From: Primula veris
Lineage: Eukaryota; Streptophyta; Magnoliopsida; Ericales; Primulaceae
Length of the DNA stretch: 64,000 nt
Direction: 5' to 3'
NCBI GenBank assembly: GCA_963682055.1
Contig: OY821743.1
Coordinates: forward strand, 15,535,566-15,599,565
Position 1 is the first letter of the stretch, and the number at the start of each line of letters is the position of its first letter. The position numbers were made by a program, and so were the translations under genes. Of this stretch, positions 1-10,123 are shown in pieces. The notes beneath the pieces are model-generated. The model was not told the DNA's origin. It saw only the letters and a list, made by a program, of their open reading frames with translations, and ran no database searches.

Positions 1-44
1 TACACAGATAGAGTATATATATATATATATAACGTTGTTATTAT

Positions 45-178
45 AATAAAAGTATTGGTGACCAAGTGGTTAAAAGCCTTCCACTTTGACTGGGAGGTCT
101 GGGTTCAAGGTCTGGGTTCGAGTCCCATGGGCTGTTGTTTTCTTTGTTTTAGTTAATTTAGTTTTTTTTTTTTTTTTA
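45..178 (+). repeat. tRNA-derived SINE-like sequence with pol III boxes
   Basis: A box-A-like stretch (TGACCAAGTGG, about 59-69) and a box-B-like stretch (GGTTCGAGTCC, about 116-126) are spaced as in a tRNA, followed by a T-rich tail near 160-177. The 13 bases around box B are partly duplicated (gtctgggttc occurs twice), so this cannot fold as a normal tRNA. TAGTTAATTT occurs on both sides of the T run and may be a target duplication. I read it as a pol III SINE or tRNA-like relic. Confidence 0.45.
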
Positions 179-1126
179 GTTAATTTTGCCCTTCAATTTG
201 GACGGAAAATTAATACAGTATACTAAATCAAAAAATTGATAGTTGAATATAGCAAATCGAAATGAGCTGAAAGTTGAATACGCTTAACATTAATTATCTC
301 ACTAATAAATTATGGTAAAAAATATATACGAATGATAATGTTTAACACGAAAAAGGAAAATGTCCGTGAATTTATTACCTTATGGCCCGCAAAGTTAACC
401 TAAAATGCAATGAACAACGATCTTATAAATGTGTTTCCAAGAATACCATTTTTGAGTGTCTCAACCAACTCTCGAACAACATTAAAAATCTTGCAAATAT
501 GAAAAACCGAGGAAAGTCAAATATACTGAAAACTACATCATTTTCAAAATTAATAGTTATTAAAGTAGTTTTATAAATATCTGTTAAGTAATGACACTCT
601 CTGTAAGCTTATACATAAACCAGAAAAATATAAATAATCTCAAATCTACGAAGAATATGCATATGGATGGAAATAGCCATGATAAAAACAAAAACCTAAT
701 TAAAAACAAACACAAAACCCTAGTCTCTTTTTTCTCTCTCTTTAATTCTCTCTTTCATTTCATCTCTTTCTTGAAAATCTCTCTTTAAAATCAACTCCAT
801 GTTTGTAAAAGGTAATTGGAACCAATAAAATTTAACACCCTTAAATTGGTAGTAAGTTGATATAAATTCCCAAAGAATCAAACAAAACAGATATTTGTGT
901 TATATCAATGAGCTAGGTTGAAGCTATACAGATTGATGAAGTATAGATTTTTAATGTCTTCGTAGTCTTATTAACTACATGAAGATTAGGAAGTCTTAGA
1001 TATAGTGATGAAATCAATGGGAAGTTCTAGTTCTAAGAGAATAACAAAAACTCATACCACAATTAACATCTCAATGCTTTACTTTTTTTTCTTTCGGACT
1101 TTGTATCCAAACTTTTTACATAGAGC
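179..1126. other. AT-rich intergenic DNA
   Basis: Only short, compositionally unremarkable ORFs occur here. I recognise no domain, RNA gene or repeat boundary, and treat it as non-coding. Confidence 0.5.
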
Positions 1127-1480
1127 CACTACAACAAACTTAAGAATTAGCGATAATATTTTTAGAAACAATCAAATTTTGTCTCAGAATAGTGATTTTT
1201 CGGGACAAAAATAATTTTTTAGACACAAATTAATTTAAGAACCTAATTTGAAAAAAAAAAATTGTCTCTGAAGACAATCGCATACGAACATAAGAAGACA
1301 ATTAAAATTTGACTTCAAATACTTTTTGACACAAAATTAAATTGTCTCCTTAAGTCCGTATAAGATTGTCTTTGGAGACAAAAAAAAAAATTTATGTCTA
1401 AAAGTTAGATTTGAGGATAACAAATTTATTTTTTTGTGTCTAAAAAATTAATTATATATTTAAAAGTTAGATTTGGGTAG
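1127..1480 (+). mobile_element. CACTA-type transposon terminus (truncated)
   Basis: It starts with CACTACAACAAAC, very close to the terminal inverted repeat that defines CACTA (En/Spm) elements. The next 350 bp carry direct and inverted copies of short words such as ATTGTCTC, GAGACAA and AGACAATT, which is the expected subterminal organisation. I found no matching opposite terminus ending in TTGTAGTG within several kilobases, nor any transposase, so this is a terminal fragment or a deletion derivative. Confidence 0.5.
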
Positions 1481-1821
1481 AATGTATAGTTTTCTTTACT
1501 AGTTGATTTGTAGTTGGATTAAAAAATTCCATTGTGAGTTTCTTTGGTGGAATAACATTTCTTATGTTTTCTAATTCTGAACCAATTATGGCATTGACAT
1601 CTATCTAAAGAGGAGAAAGTCAATACTGCGTAGCTGGGAAAAGAGAATTATATATACCAAGTCATGTGGACAAAATTATTTCTTAATTATGAGCCAATTG
1701 CAAACAATTCATCTGCGTAGACATTACGAAAAGAACTTCCTGTTTATATTTTTTTTAGTTCTATTATCAATTTCCCATATTTTCGGTCGTAATGTGAGTC
1801 TATATTTTTTCTATTTTATAC

Positions 1822-1995
1822 CTAGAGAGAACTTGATAACCGGAAATTGTGAGTTCCTGTTGATGCAACCACGTCCTTCTTTTCTACCATCTCCGAAGTA
1901 TTCATCTTTGCAAGTACAGTTGAAACTTCCTGGAGTGTTTATGCATTTTTCATTCACATCACAGTCGTTCTCGAGATTGCTACACTCGTCAACAT
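1822..1995 (-). pseudogene. orphan EGF-domain exon of a wall-associated kinase (WAK)
   Basis: The minus strand encodes a calcium-binding EGF module ([18 protein letters not shown], then [10 protein letters not shown], then [10 protein letters not shown]) with six cysteines in EGF order, followed by residues like those leading into the WAK transmembrane segment. The exon is bounded by TTTATCAG before it and GTATAA after it. It starts in phase 1, as the second exon of WAK genes does. The galacturonan-binding exon upstream and the transmembrane/kinase exon downstream are not seen nearby. I infer a stranded exon from a broken or transposed WAK gene. No frameshift lies inside it. Confidence 0.6.
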
Positions 1996-1999
1996 CTGA

Positions 2000-3146
2000 T
2001 AAAGACAACATTACAAACCTTATCTTTTTATTTAAATATTTTGCTAAAACGAAAGTAATGAGCTTCCAATATATTTCCCTTCGTTATATCAATTGAATGC
2101 ATCAAAAGAGACGACTATGCCTATTAATTTGAAGATGATGCGCACTTTCATTAATGAAATTCGATATAGAATTTGAAAGATAAATCATAAATCAAGACTT
2201 GGCTCATTCAAATGAATTTGCCATTTCCTTATATCTACTCTCATCTATAAGCATTCTGTCTGATTTTACAATTATTTCGAACTTGATGATTAACTTCAGT
2301 ATATATTAAAAAAAAATACGCATTTCCAATTCCAATAGCTCAGCATAAGATTTTTTTATGTGTACTAAATATTATTATTTTTCTAAAAGTATAAATACAA
2401 GCTTTTTGAGATTTTCCAACAAAGCATTATGTCATGACCTATTTTATAGCACCTAATATTTTATTTTGTTGTCACTATTTTGATAAACAACATTTAATCA
2501 TTTACTTAGTCATATATTCATCATGTTACTAATAAATCTTTTATAAGTTACACTTTCAGTTGTAACTGACTTTTTGATAAACAACACTTAAAACCGGTAC
2601 TTCCTCCCTCCGTTCTCATTTAATTATTCACTACGAAACTAAATACAATTTTGACCAACTTATAACTTGTATCAAAATTAAATGTATCACATGTAATATA
2701 TATTTTTTGAATTGAGGACATGTATCCAAAAAAAATTAAGTTCTAATAATCCGGTGCAATAAAAAAAAACATATAATCTCTTTTTTAAAGATTTTAAAAT
2801 ATAAAAAAGAGCTTAAAAGCTGTTTTTAAACTAGATTTTTTTATTATAATCTCTTTTTGACAAATTAAGTGTAAAAAACAACTTAAAAGCTGTTTTTTGG
2901 CTTATTTTTTTGTTTTTTTAGTGTTTGTTTGTATTGTTAAGTAAAAAAAATATTTAAGTGTAAAAAAACAGCTTAAAAGATGTTTTTTGAATTATTAAGA
3001 TGACCTATACTTAAAATCTTATGAGAGTAGTGAACTATGACAAAAAATCTTATTAAAAGGTGGCCGGCCACACATGAGTCGTTTATTTAAAGGGAATACT
3101 GTATTGGAGTATTGGTATCTGATTTTATCAGGAGTTTATCATTCAA
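2000..3146. other. intergenic DNA with a Stowaway-like MITE end and hairpin repeats
   Basis: At 2598-2632 TACTTCCTCCCTCCGTTCTC matches the typical terminus of Stowaway/Mariner MITEs; the other end was not found. Between about 2780 and 3000 a short palindromic unit (AACAGCTTAAAAGCTGTT and variants) is repeated about three times among A/T runs. No coding signal is seen. Confidence 0.4.
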
Positions 3147-3154
3147 CTTTCTCC

Positions 3155-3692
3155 CTATATTGCACCGGTACGAGTACGAGTATCGTATCCGGTACGGTAC
3201 GTGTACGCCGATACAGTAAAAGTTGAAAATTTTGGGTACGGTACAACTACGGTACTTCAATATATAATAATTATATTTAATATTTATGTTGTATATTATT
3301 TAGTTTTGTGGATTTTTAGTCTTAATATTTTAAAAGCTTTGGATGAATTTATACAGTAAAATGAAACTTAAATAAAATTATAATATTTTTATAATACATA
3401 TTTTCAATTCTATGGGTTTTAGTACAATTTTTTAGAATCTAAGGACCTCTGTAATATACTTTTAAGTGTGATGGTAGATTTTGTAATTTTATACATATAT
3501 TATTAGTTAGATCCACCAAATGTTTGAACCATAAAAAATCTTGAACCCTACCGGTTACGTACCACCGCAGTATCGAGACGGTCAAACCAATCAAAAAATC
3601 ATCGTTACGTATTTGCCATATTCGGTACGGATTTTGCCGTACTGTACCGGGTACTCGAAAATTTCAAAAAACCGGGTACCGGTGCTAGCTAG
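3155..3692. mobile_element. hAT-like MITE rich in GGTACC/GGTACG words
   Basis: This 538-bp segment is bracketed by an exact 8-bp direct repeat, CTTTCTCC (3147-3154 and 3693-3700), the target-duplication length of hAT elements. Its ends are inverted repeats: CTATATTGCACCGGTAC at the left, and CTAGCTAGCACCGGTAC read from the right (14 of 17 match). Subterminal regions are packed with CGGTACGG and GGTACCGG words, while the AT-rich core has no ORF. It lies inside an older repeat whose relative is near 10190-10290. Confidence 0.65.
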
Positions 3693-3994
3693 CTTTCTCC
3701 AAATGGGGGAGCCATAATCCTCCTTAGTGAGTTCTCACACTCCTGGTTTACTAGCCATTGGATGTGTTTTGTAAATTATTTAAGCCTTATAATAAAAAAA
3801 AAAAAGCATTATAAAAGCAAAAAGTAATAGATTAAAACTCTTTTGCCCCATTATTGTACTTTAAGCTTTTTGATTTAATATTATTTAAGTTTAAGGTTAA
3901 AAAAATTAATTTAATTATTATTTAAGTTAATGGTAGTTACAAATAGGGTTTTATATTTTTTATTTAAGTTTTTATTGTGTTATATTGAAACCTG

Positions 3995-4033
<39 letters not shown>

Positions 4034-4116
4034 TTTTTTTCTTTAAGTTATACCATAATTCAATATTATTCATTGACATTATATAAAATCATACAAGGGT
4101 TTATAAGGTAAAAGTT

Positions 4117-5644
4117 TGATTACTATCCCTGACGAGAGTGTGGGGGCGCTCAACCCAACTTTCTCATGGTTGAGACTTGGGACACGATAAATATTAGGGT
4201 GGATCGTGAGGTCAATTAGACCGACTTTAACCCATCATCGTTACGAATGAATTTGTGATGGGTACCATTTGAAACTATTTGTTTAATAGTTAATATACAT
4301 TTCAAACTATTGATTACAAATTAGTACAATTTGCTAATACACATAAGCCCAAAACATTTGTTCCAATAAAAATTTGACCAATACCAAGACCATTGACCGG
4401 TCACTGGCGTTGATCGTCGGATTCCAGCGTTGACCAAAACTAAAAAAAAAAATCAGAGAAAAAAATCCAGAAAAATTGAAAAAAAAAAAAATTGTAAAAA
4501 TAAAATTTGGAAAAAAAAATACAAAAAAAAAAAATCACAATTTTTTTTACAATCTAATACAAATTTTTAACAATCTAATACAAAATTTTGACAATCTAAT
4601 GGAATATTTTTGACAATATAATACAATTTTTTGACAGTCTAATACAAGTTTTTGACAATCTAATACAAAAAATTTGACAATTTAATACATTTTTTTACCA
4701 ATGCATCAGGGCTAGGCTGACGATGTCAATGAGAGTTCGGGGTAGGACCGCCGTCAGTCAAGCTGCTCATCCGACATGGCATGAATGACCGAACCTGACA
4801 ATCTAGTACAATTATTTTGACAATCTAATCTAATTTTTTTTAGAATCTAATACAAATTTTTAACAATCTAATACAAATTTTTGACAATCTAGTACAGATT
4901 TTTTGACAATCTAATACAATTTATTGACAGTCTAATACAAGTTTTTGACAATCTAATATAAAAAATTTGACTATTTAATACATTTTTTTTTGACAATCCT
5001 AGTACAATTATTTTGACAATCTAATACAAAATATTTGACAATCTAATATAATTTTTTTGACAATATAATACAAAAAAAAATGATAATTAATACAATTTTT
5101 TTAACAATCTAATATAATTTTTTTGATAATCTAATAAAACATTTTTTGACAATCTAATAAAAAAATTGACGATCTAATACAATTTTTTTGATAATCTAAT
5201 ACATTTTTTTTTGACAATCTAATACTTTTCTTTGACAATCTAATATAAATTTTTTAAAATCTAATCTAATTTATTTGACAATCTAATAAACAATCTTATA
5301 CAAATTTTTTGACAATATAATACGATTTTTTTGACGATATAATAAAAAATCTAATACATTTAAAAAAAATCTAATATAATTTATTTGACAATCTAATAGA
5401 CAATCTTATACAAAAAAATTACAATCTAATACAATTTTTTTGACAATCTAATAGGACTTTTTTGATGATCTAATAGAAAATCCAATATAGTTTTTTTGCC
5501 AATTTAATACAAACTTTTTGATAATGTCATACAATTTTTTTAACAATCTAATATAATTTTTTTGACAATTTAATTCATTTTTTTTGGAAATTTAATACAA
5601 AATATTAACAACTCTAATAGATATATAGATATGGATAGTAATCA
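4117..5644. mobile_element. possible TIR element containing a minisatellite
   Basis: TGATTACTATCC at 4117-4128 is exactly inverted at 5633-5644. Inside are a GC-richer left arm, a run of A-rich sequence (4435-4530) and a long minisatellite. The flanking 9-mers are only partly alike, so the boundaries rest mainly on the 12-bp inverted repeat and on the resemblance to neighbouring minisatellite-bearing TIR elements. There is no coding capacity. Confidence 0.35.
4540..5600. repeat. minisatellite, about 22-bp unit (TTGACAATCTAATACAATTT)
   Basis: Dozens of imperfect copies of a unit containing GACAATCTAATAC run head to tail, with variable T or A runs between them. The array is interrupted at about 4697-4800 by a non-repetitive, GC-richer segment that may be an insertion or the original non-satellite filler. 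Confidence 0.85.
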
Positions 5645-6059
5645 GCAAAACAAATTAATTAATCCCTTTTAATACAATGTCCCCATCATCAGCCAATATA
5701 TATACATATATAAATACTAGTAATCGTGCACCACGCATTGCGTGTGTGGCGCGTACTATAATTAAAATATAGAAAATAAGTATAGTTATAATACAAATAT
5801 GTGGATAATAAAGAAAAAAAATAGTATAAGATGATAAGAGTTAAAAGAATGTTTGGTTGTTAAATATGAATAAATAGTGTTATTAGTTATTATTTTTTAT
5901 CTTTTTTTATTTGAGTATGGTATTATTATAATTAATAAATGTGGGAATTAACATAAACATAACCTATTATATTAACAAAAACGTACCCTTAAAAATTAAA
6001 TTATCAAAAACATACATTCCATTAATAATTAATAAAAAAACAAAAAAAAATCATTCATC

Positions 6060-6480
6060 ACTCCTCATCTATTTCCTCTCTCTTTCATCCTCTCACTCTC
6101 TCTCCAATCTATCTCTCCTCCTTCTCGGTCTCTATCTAATCTATCTCTCATCATCCTTCTCCCTCTCTCTGATGTCTTCTCCTTCTTCTCTTTTTTCGAT
6201 CTCTCTCTCCTCCTCTCTCTGTATCTCCTCCTCTTACTCTCTCTCCTCCTTCTTCTCCCTCATCCGTCTTCTCACTCTCTCCAATCTTTCGCTCATCATT
6301 CTCTCTCTCTGATCTCTCCTCCTTTCGCTTTCTTTCTGATCTCTCTCTCCTCCTCTCTCTCTCCTTTTGATCTCTCTCTCCTCCTCTCTCTCTCCTTTTG
6401 ATCTCTCTCTCCTCCTCTCTCTCGCTTTCCGATATTTCTCTCATCTTTCCTCTCTGTTTCTTCGATCTCTCTATTTGATG
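6060..6480 (+). repeat. CT-rich low-complexity tract
   Basis: Almost pure TCTC/CTCCT sequence, partly in about 38-bp repeats (ttttgatctctctctcctcc), runs directly into an ATG at 6478. It resembles a pyrimidine-rich plant 5' leader expanded by slippage. The long low-complexity ORFs seen on both strands here are artefacts of composition. Confidence 0.8.
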
Positions 6481-6579
6481 GAGATTGAAACGGAGATATC
6501 CGTCAGAGTGTGCGACGAGGGAATAAAGCAATATCGAAAAACTAAGGTTGATGTCGACGGATATGCGGTCATCAAATGA
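6478..6579 (+). pseudogene. short captured-exon-like ORF after CT leader
   Basis: ATG follows the pyrimidine tract and opens a 33-codon frame (MEIETEISVRVCDEGIKQYR and onward) ending in TGA. Its base composition is more balanced than the surrounding DNA, which suggests a captured gene fragment carried by the TIR element. I do not recognise the family. Confidence 0.25.
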
Positions 6580-6639
6580 GAGGCACATGACGACGGCGTG
6601 ATAGTTCGAGATCGGAGGACGAACAAATATTGAATTTGT

Positions 6640-7010
6640 TAACTAGTGTATAAGGTTGAAAAATAAGTGTATGAATTCCGTGAATTAATGGTATAAAGTT
6701 GAAAATTATGCATATGAATTATGTAAATAAGGATATGAATTCTGTAAATTGGGGTATGAACTTTGAAAATAAGGGTGAACTCTACGAATTAGTGTATAAA
6801 CTTTTGAAATAAGGGTATGAACTTTTGGAATAAGGGTATGAAAATATACAAATTATGGTATAAAATTTTGAAATAAGGGTATGAAAATATATAAATTAGT
6901 GTATAAACTTTTAAAATAAAGGTATGAACTATTAGAATAATGGTATGAACTTTTTGAATAAGGGTATGAAATATACAAATTAGGTTATGAACTTTTGGTT
7001 ATGTTTTTGT
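6640..7010. repeat. minisatellite, about 20-24-bp unit (AAATAAGGGTATGAACTTTT)
   Basis: Around fifteen degenerate copies of a unit containing AAGGGTATGAA (or GTGTATGAATT) run up to the right inverted repeat of the enclosing element. Confidence 0.8.
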
Positions 7011-7159
7011 TAATTTAGTTTCAAAAGTAGTATGTTTTGTTAATTTATCCTTAATAAAAAGGTATAGGGATATTTTTTAAAAAAATTGGCTAAATTGACC
7101 AGACTCATTTGACTTGTATTCACTTATTATAATATAATGATATATATATAGATATGTAT

Positions 7160-8470
7160 TTATTTTAGTTGAACAAACATATGAATTCCACATCTCTGAA
7201 GCTTAACCTTCTCCCGCTCACCCCCGTTATGTTGCCTCTAAAACTTAGAGTGGGTGAATAAGTTTTACGTACGATTTTTACGGAATAAAATATTAGAGCA
7301 AAAACCAACCCAAATAGCAAGATTATAAACTTAACAAGAAGCAACAATAAATATTACACTAACTTAATCTACACAAGAAATCAATTAAGAAATAATATAA
7401 GTGCGGAAATTAAAGAGTAATGGAAGAAATTGACACCACGATATATAGAGGTTCGGAAAACTCGCCTAATCCTCCCTTCGGTATTCATGCTAACGAGTAT
7501 TTCACTATAATCTTCTTCTCAATATTACAAATCCTACCGAGCTAATCAATCGATTTGATCACCCTCTACCGAACTTCCTACTCTTAATACAAGTGGAAGC
7601 GTACACGTATACGAGTCAACGACTCCCCTTCAATCTATGAGTACCCAAGTGTTTAATCTAGAATTTCTAACCAACACTTTGGATTAAAAGTTTCTAACCA
7701 AACACTCACTCACAAATGAGCTTATAATTTGCTATTTACAAATTTATCAAAAATAAAACAACACTTACAATTTGATTGCTTCTAAATAAGCTAATTTGTG
7801 ATATTTGACGATATTTGATCTTAATTTGAGCTTAAATCGTTTTCTCCACAATTCCCTTCTTTTCAAGTTTTTTCTTAACAATGATGATTTTAATTGTTTG
7901 TAATTGAAAGAGCTTGAGTGAGATGCATTGGTTGATATTGGATAGTGTTGTGTGTATGATTGGTGAGTTTTTGTGATGAATTAGAAGTGTTTTAGAGACC
8001 CAAAATGTCCAATTGATGTATGGTGACCATTTGGGGTGCTGATAGGTTTTATCCAATGGATAAAGTCATTTTTCAAAAAAGCCAAAAAACTGTTTTTTTG
8101 TGATCTGCACTTTGATCCATCAGTGGGTGTATTCTGACCCATTAGTGGGTGATTTTTCTATTGGTTCTGGAACTTGACCCACTGGTGGTTCTTGATGACC
8201 CATGGGTGGGTGAATCTGGAGATTTATGTGGTGAACTTTTCGAATTTCAAACGTTCCTAACTTATTCGTTCGTACTTCAAATTTACTTCCGTTTAAACCG
8301 TTGACTTCATTATTATCAAATGCTCTATCATTCTAAGTCCTAAAAATATACTTTTTCTCTTTTTGGAAAATATCAAGTATCAAATCATTGAATACATAAA
8401 TCGTAAAATCATTAAATCATAATCACTTATAATAAAAATCAATTATTGAACTCATAGTTCAACACATTCT
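7160..8470. repeat. dispersed-repeat-like segment, possibly a decayed solo LTR
   Basis: Text such as TAGAGTGGGTGAATAAG near 7247 resembles sequence common in plant LTR-type repeats, and the right edge read on the minus strand begins TGTTGAACTATGAG, an LTR-like start. I could not find a convincing TG..CA pair or target duplication. The ORFs at 7165-7347 and 7832-8056 on the minus strand have no recognisable domain. Confidence 0.3.
8113..8213. repeat. iterated palindromic word TGACCCA-N4-TGGGTCA type
   Basis: Four imperfect copies of a palindrome (TGATCCATCAGTGGGTG, TGACCCATTAGTGGGTGA, TGACCCACTGGTGG, TGACCCATGGGTGGGTGA) lie within 101 bp in otherwise AT-rich DNA. Confidence 0.6.
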
Positions 8471-8752
8471 CAAGTTTTTTATGCTGAATTTGTCCGATAC
8501 ATATATATATATATACCATGAAAACAAAAATATTTAAGGATTGGTCCGGGTATAAAATTTAATTAAGAATTGATCCATTATTTCTGAAACTAATTAAGGA
8601 TTGGTCCAATATATATAATACATATATTCTGTGTTTAATATTATAGATATATATCTCTCTTTAAATCATATAATCCAGGTCTCTCTCTCAATCATCCCCA
8701 AATTTCTCTCTGTCTCTATATGATACCATCTCTCTATCTCTACATATCATCC

Positions 8753-8851
8753 ATGGCGGAAGATAAGTTACGGGATATGACTCACCCCATAGGCGTCCCT
8801 CTCCTTAATGCCACCGTCAATGCCTTTTACGGCACCGGATCCAAACATGAG
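8753..8851 (+). pseudogene. exportin-1 (XPO1/CRM1) first-exon fragment
   Basis: ATG at 8753 opens 33 codons (MAEDKLRDMTHPIGV, then LLNATVNAFYGTGSKHE) ending at a GAG|GTTCC donor. Length and sequence match the first 33 residues of plant XPO1/CRM1, the karyopherin that exports NES-bearing proteins, with about 20 of 33 identical as I recall the Arabidopsis protein. The rest of the protein (over 1000 residues of HEAT repeats) is absent, so this cannot encode a functional exportin. A pyrimidine-rich leader and a TATATGAT-like stretch precede it, as if the fragment was captured with its 5' region. Confidence 0.6.
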
Positions 8852-8916
8852 GTTCCTTCTCTCTCTCTCTTTCTTCCTTTTTTGTCTCGGTTTATTTCGG
8901 TGATCACTGTCGACAG

Positions 8917-9069
8917 ACCTGTGCCATTTTAGAGGGGAGGTTTGTTTTCCTCTCCTCCGAGTTTGCTAAGGTCGAGTCACTGAACTGCGATTTATCGGTG
9001 TCAGTTGATCGGAAGGAGTCTGAACTTGCAAGTGTGAAGGAGGAGAATCAACGAATCCATATCGATTTG
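8917..9069 (+). pseudogene. second exon-like segment of the chimeric ORF
   Basis: After a 65-bp gap that begins GT and ends ACAG, 153 bp (51 codons, no stop) continue in the same frame as the XPO1 fragment and end at a TTG|GTAATT donor. The peptide is charged and heptad-like (SEFAKVESLNCDLSVSVDRK, then ESELASVKEENQRI), a possible short coiled coil. It does not match exon 2 of XPO1, so the two blocks come from different sources. The parent gene is not recognised. Whether it is transcribed is unknown. Confidence 0.35.
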
Positions 9070-9239
9070 GTAATTTTTCTATTTATTCCGAATATAGTTT
9101 AGCTTGTTTTCTGTTAACATTATTTAGGTTATATGTGTAGTTATTTATGAATGTAGCTATGTAATTTCCAGAATTTTGCTAACTGTATCGATGTCGTAAT
9201 TTTTATATTTCTATGAATTTTATTTAACAGTACTATTTA

Positions 9240-9320
9240 GGTTCTCAGTGATGTATGTATGTATGTATGTATCTATGTATGTATCTGTGTATATAATCAT
9301 TTATATATGTATCTGTGTAA
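9240..9320. repeat. GTAT microsatellite
   Basis: Tandem GTAT/GTATGTATCT words (gatgtatgtatgtatg) about 80 bp long lie just before the minisatellite. Confidence 0.75.
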
Positions 9321-9321
9321 A

Positions 9322-9840
9322 ATGTGGTTCAGACTGTTTTATAAAAGACTTCAAATGTTTCAGACTGTTTTTAAAAATGACTTAAAATGGTTCAGACTGT
9401 TTTTAAAATGATTTAAAATGGTTCAGACTGTTTTTAAAAATGACTTAAAATGGTTCGGACTGTTTTTAAAATGACTTAAAATGGTTCAGACTATTTTTAA
9501 AATGACTTAAAATGGTTCAGACTGTTTTTAAAATGACTTAAAATGGTTAAAACTGTTTTTAAAATGACTTAAAATGACTTAAAATGGTTCAGACTGTTTT
9601 TAAAATGACTTCAAATGGTTCAGACTGTTTTTTATTCAGACTCTTTTGTAATTCGAGTGTAAAATGTGGTTCAGGCTATTTTTGGTTCAGAGTCTTTTAT
9701 AAATTTTGGTTCAGACTCTTTTTAAAATAACTTATTGTTCAGACTTTTTTTAAAACGACTTAAAATAGTTCATACTCTTTTTAAAACGACTTAAAATGGT
9801 TCAGACTCTTTTTAAAATGAGTTAAAATGGGTCAGACTTT
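9322..9840. repeat. minisatellite, about 31-bp unit (TGGTTCAGACTGTTTTTAAA)
   Basis: About 16 imperfect copies of a unit containing TGGTTCAGACTGTTTTTAAA followed by ATGACTTAAAA run head to tail. They pass into a T-rich degenerate tract (9840-10040) before the right TIR. Confidence 0.85.
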
Positions 9841-10123
9841 TTTTTTTTTTTTTGCGTTTTTGAATTTTTGTTGATTTTAGATTTTTTGGGATTTTTTTAA
9901 AAAAATCATGTTTTTTCGGGGTTTTGCCTCTTTTAATTTTTTTTGGATTTTTTCATTTTTTTTTTTCATTTTTGCATTTTTGCATTTTTACTTTCTGGAA
10001 TTTTTTCATTTTTTCTTATTTTTTTACATTTTTACTGGTTAGTTAGGGGAAATGAAACAATTCTTAATTAGTTTCAGTTTCATAAACTAATTCTTAATTA
10101 AATTATAGATAAAATATCAATCC

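Larger units (their letters stand above)
5941..7050. mobile_element. Mutator-like TIR element (Pack-MULE-like) with CT tract and minisatellite
   Basis: The left end (GGGAATTAACATAAACATA) and the right end, read in reverse (GGATAAATTAACAAAACATA), form imperfect inverted repeats about 50 bp long. They are flanked by near-identical 9-mers, TTAATAAAT (5932-5940) and TTAATAAAA (7051-7059); 9 bp is the Mutator target-duplication length. Inside are a 400-bp pyrimidine tract, a short ATG-initiated ORF and a minisatellite. A related left end occurs at about 63866. No transposase is present, so it is non-autonomous. Confidence 0.55.
8538..10123 (+). mobile_element. Pack-MULE-like element carrying an exportin-1 exon
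   Basis: The outer about 75 bp at each end are inverted repeats: both contain TTTAATTAAGAATT and GAAACTAATTAAG in matching positions and end in GGATTG or its complement. The flanking 9-mers AATATTTAA (8529-8537) and AAAATTTAC (10124-10132) agree at seven of nine positions, compatible with an aged Mutator target duplication. Internally there is a TATA/CT-rich leader, the XPO1 exon, a second exon-like block, a minisatellite and a T-rich tract. No transposase is seen. Confidence 0.55.

Noticed and set aside
1689..2096. Plus-strand 135-codon ORF
   Set aside because: Shadow of the minus-strand WAK EGF exon; no domain of its own.
5941..6588. ORFs of 123 and 145 codons on both strands
   Set aside because: They are translations of a TCTC-rich low-complexity tract (Ser/Leu on one strand, Glu/Arg on the other) with no domain.
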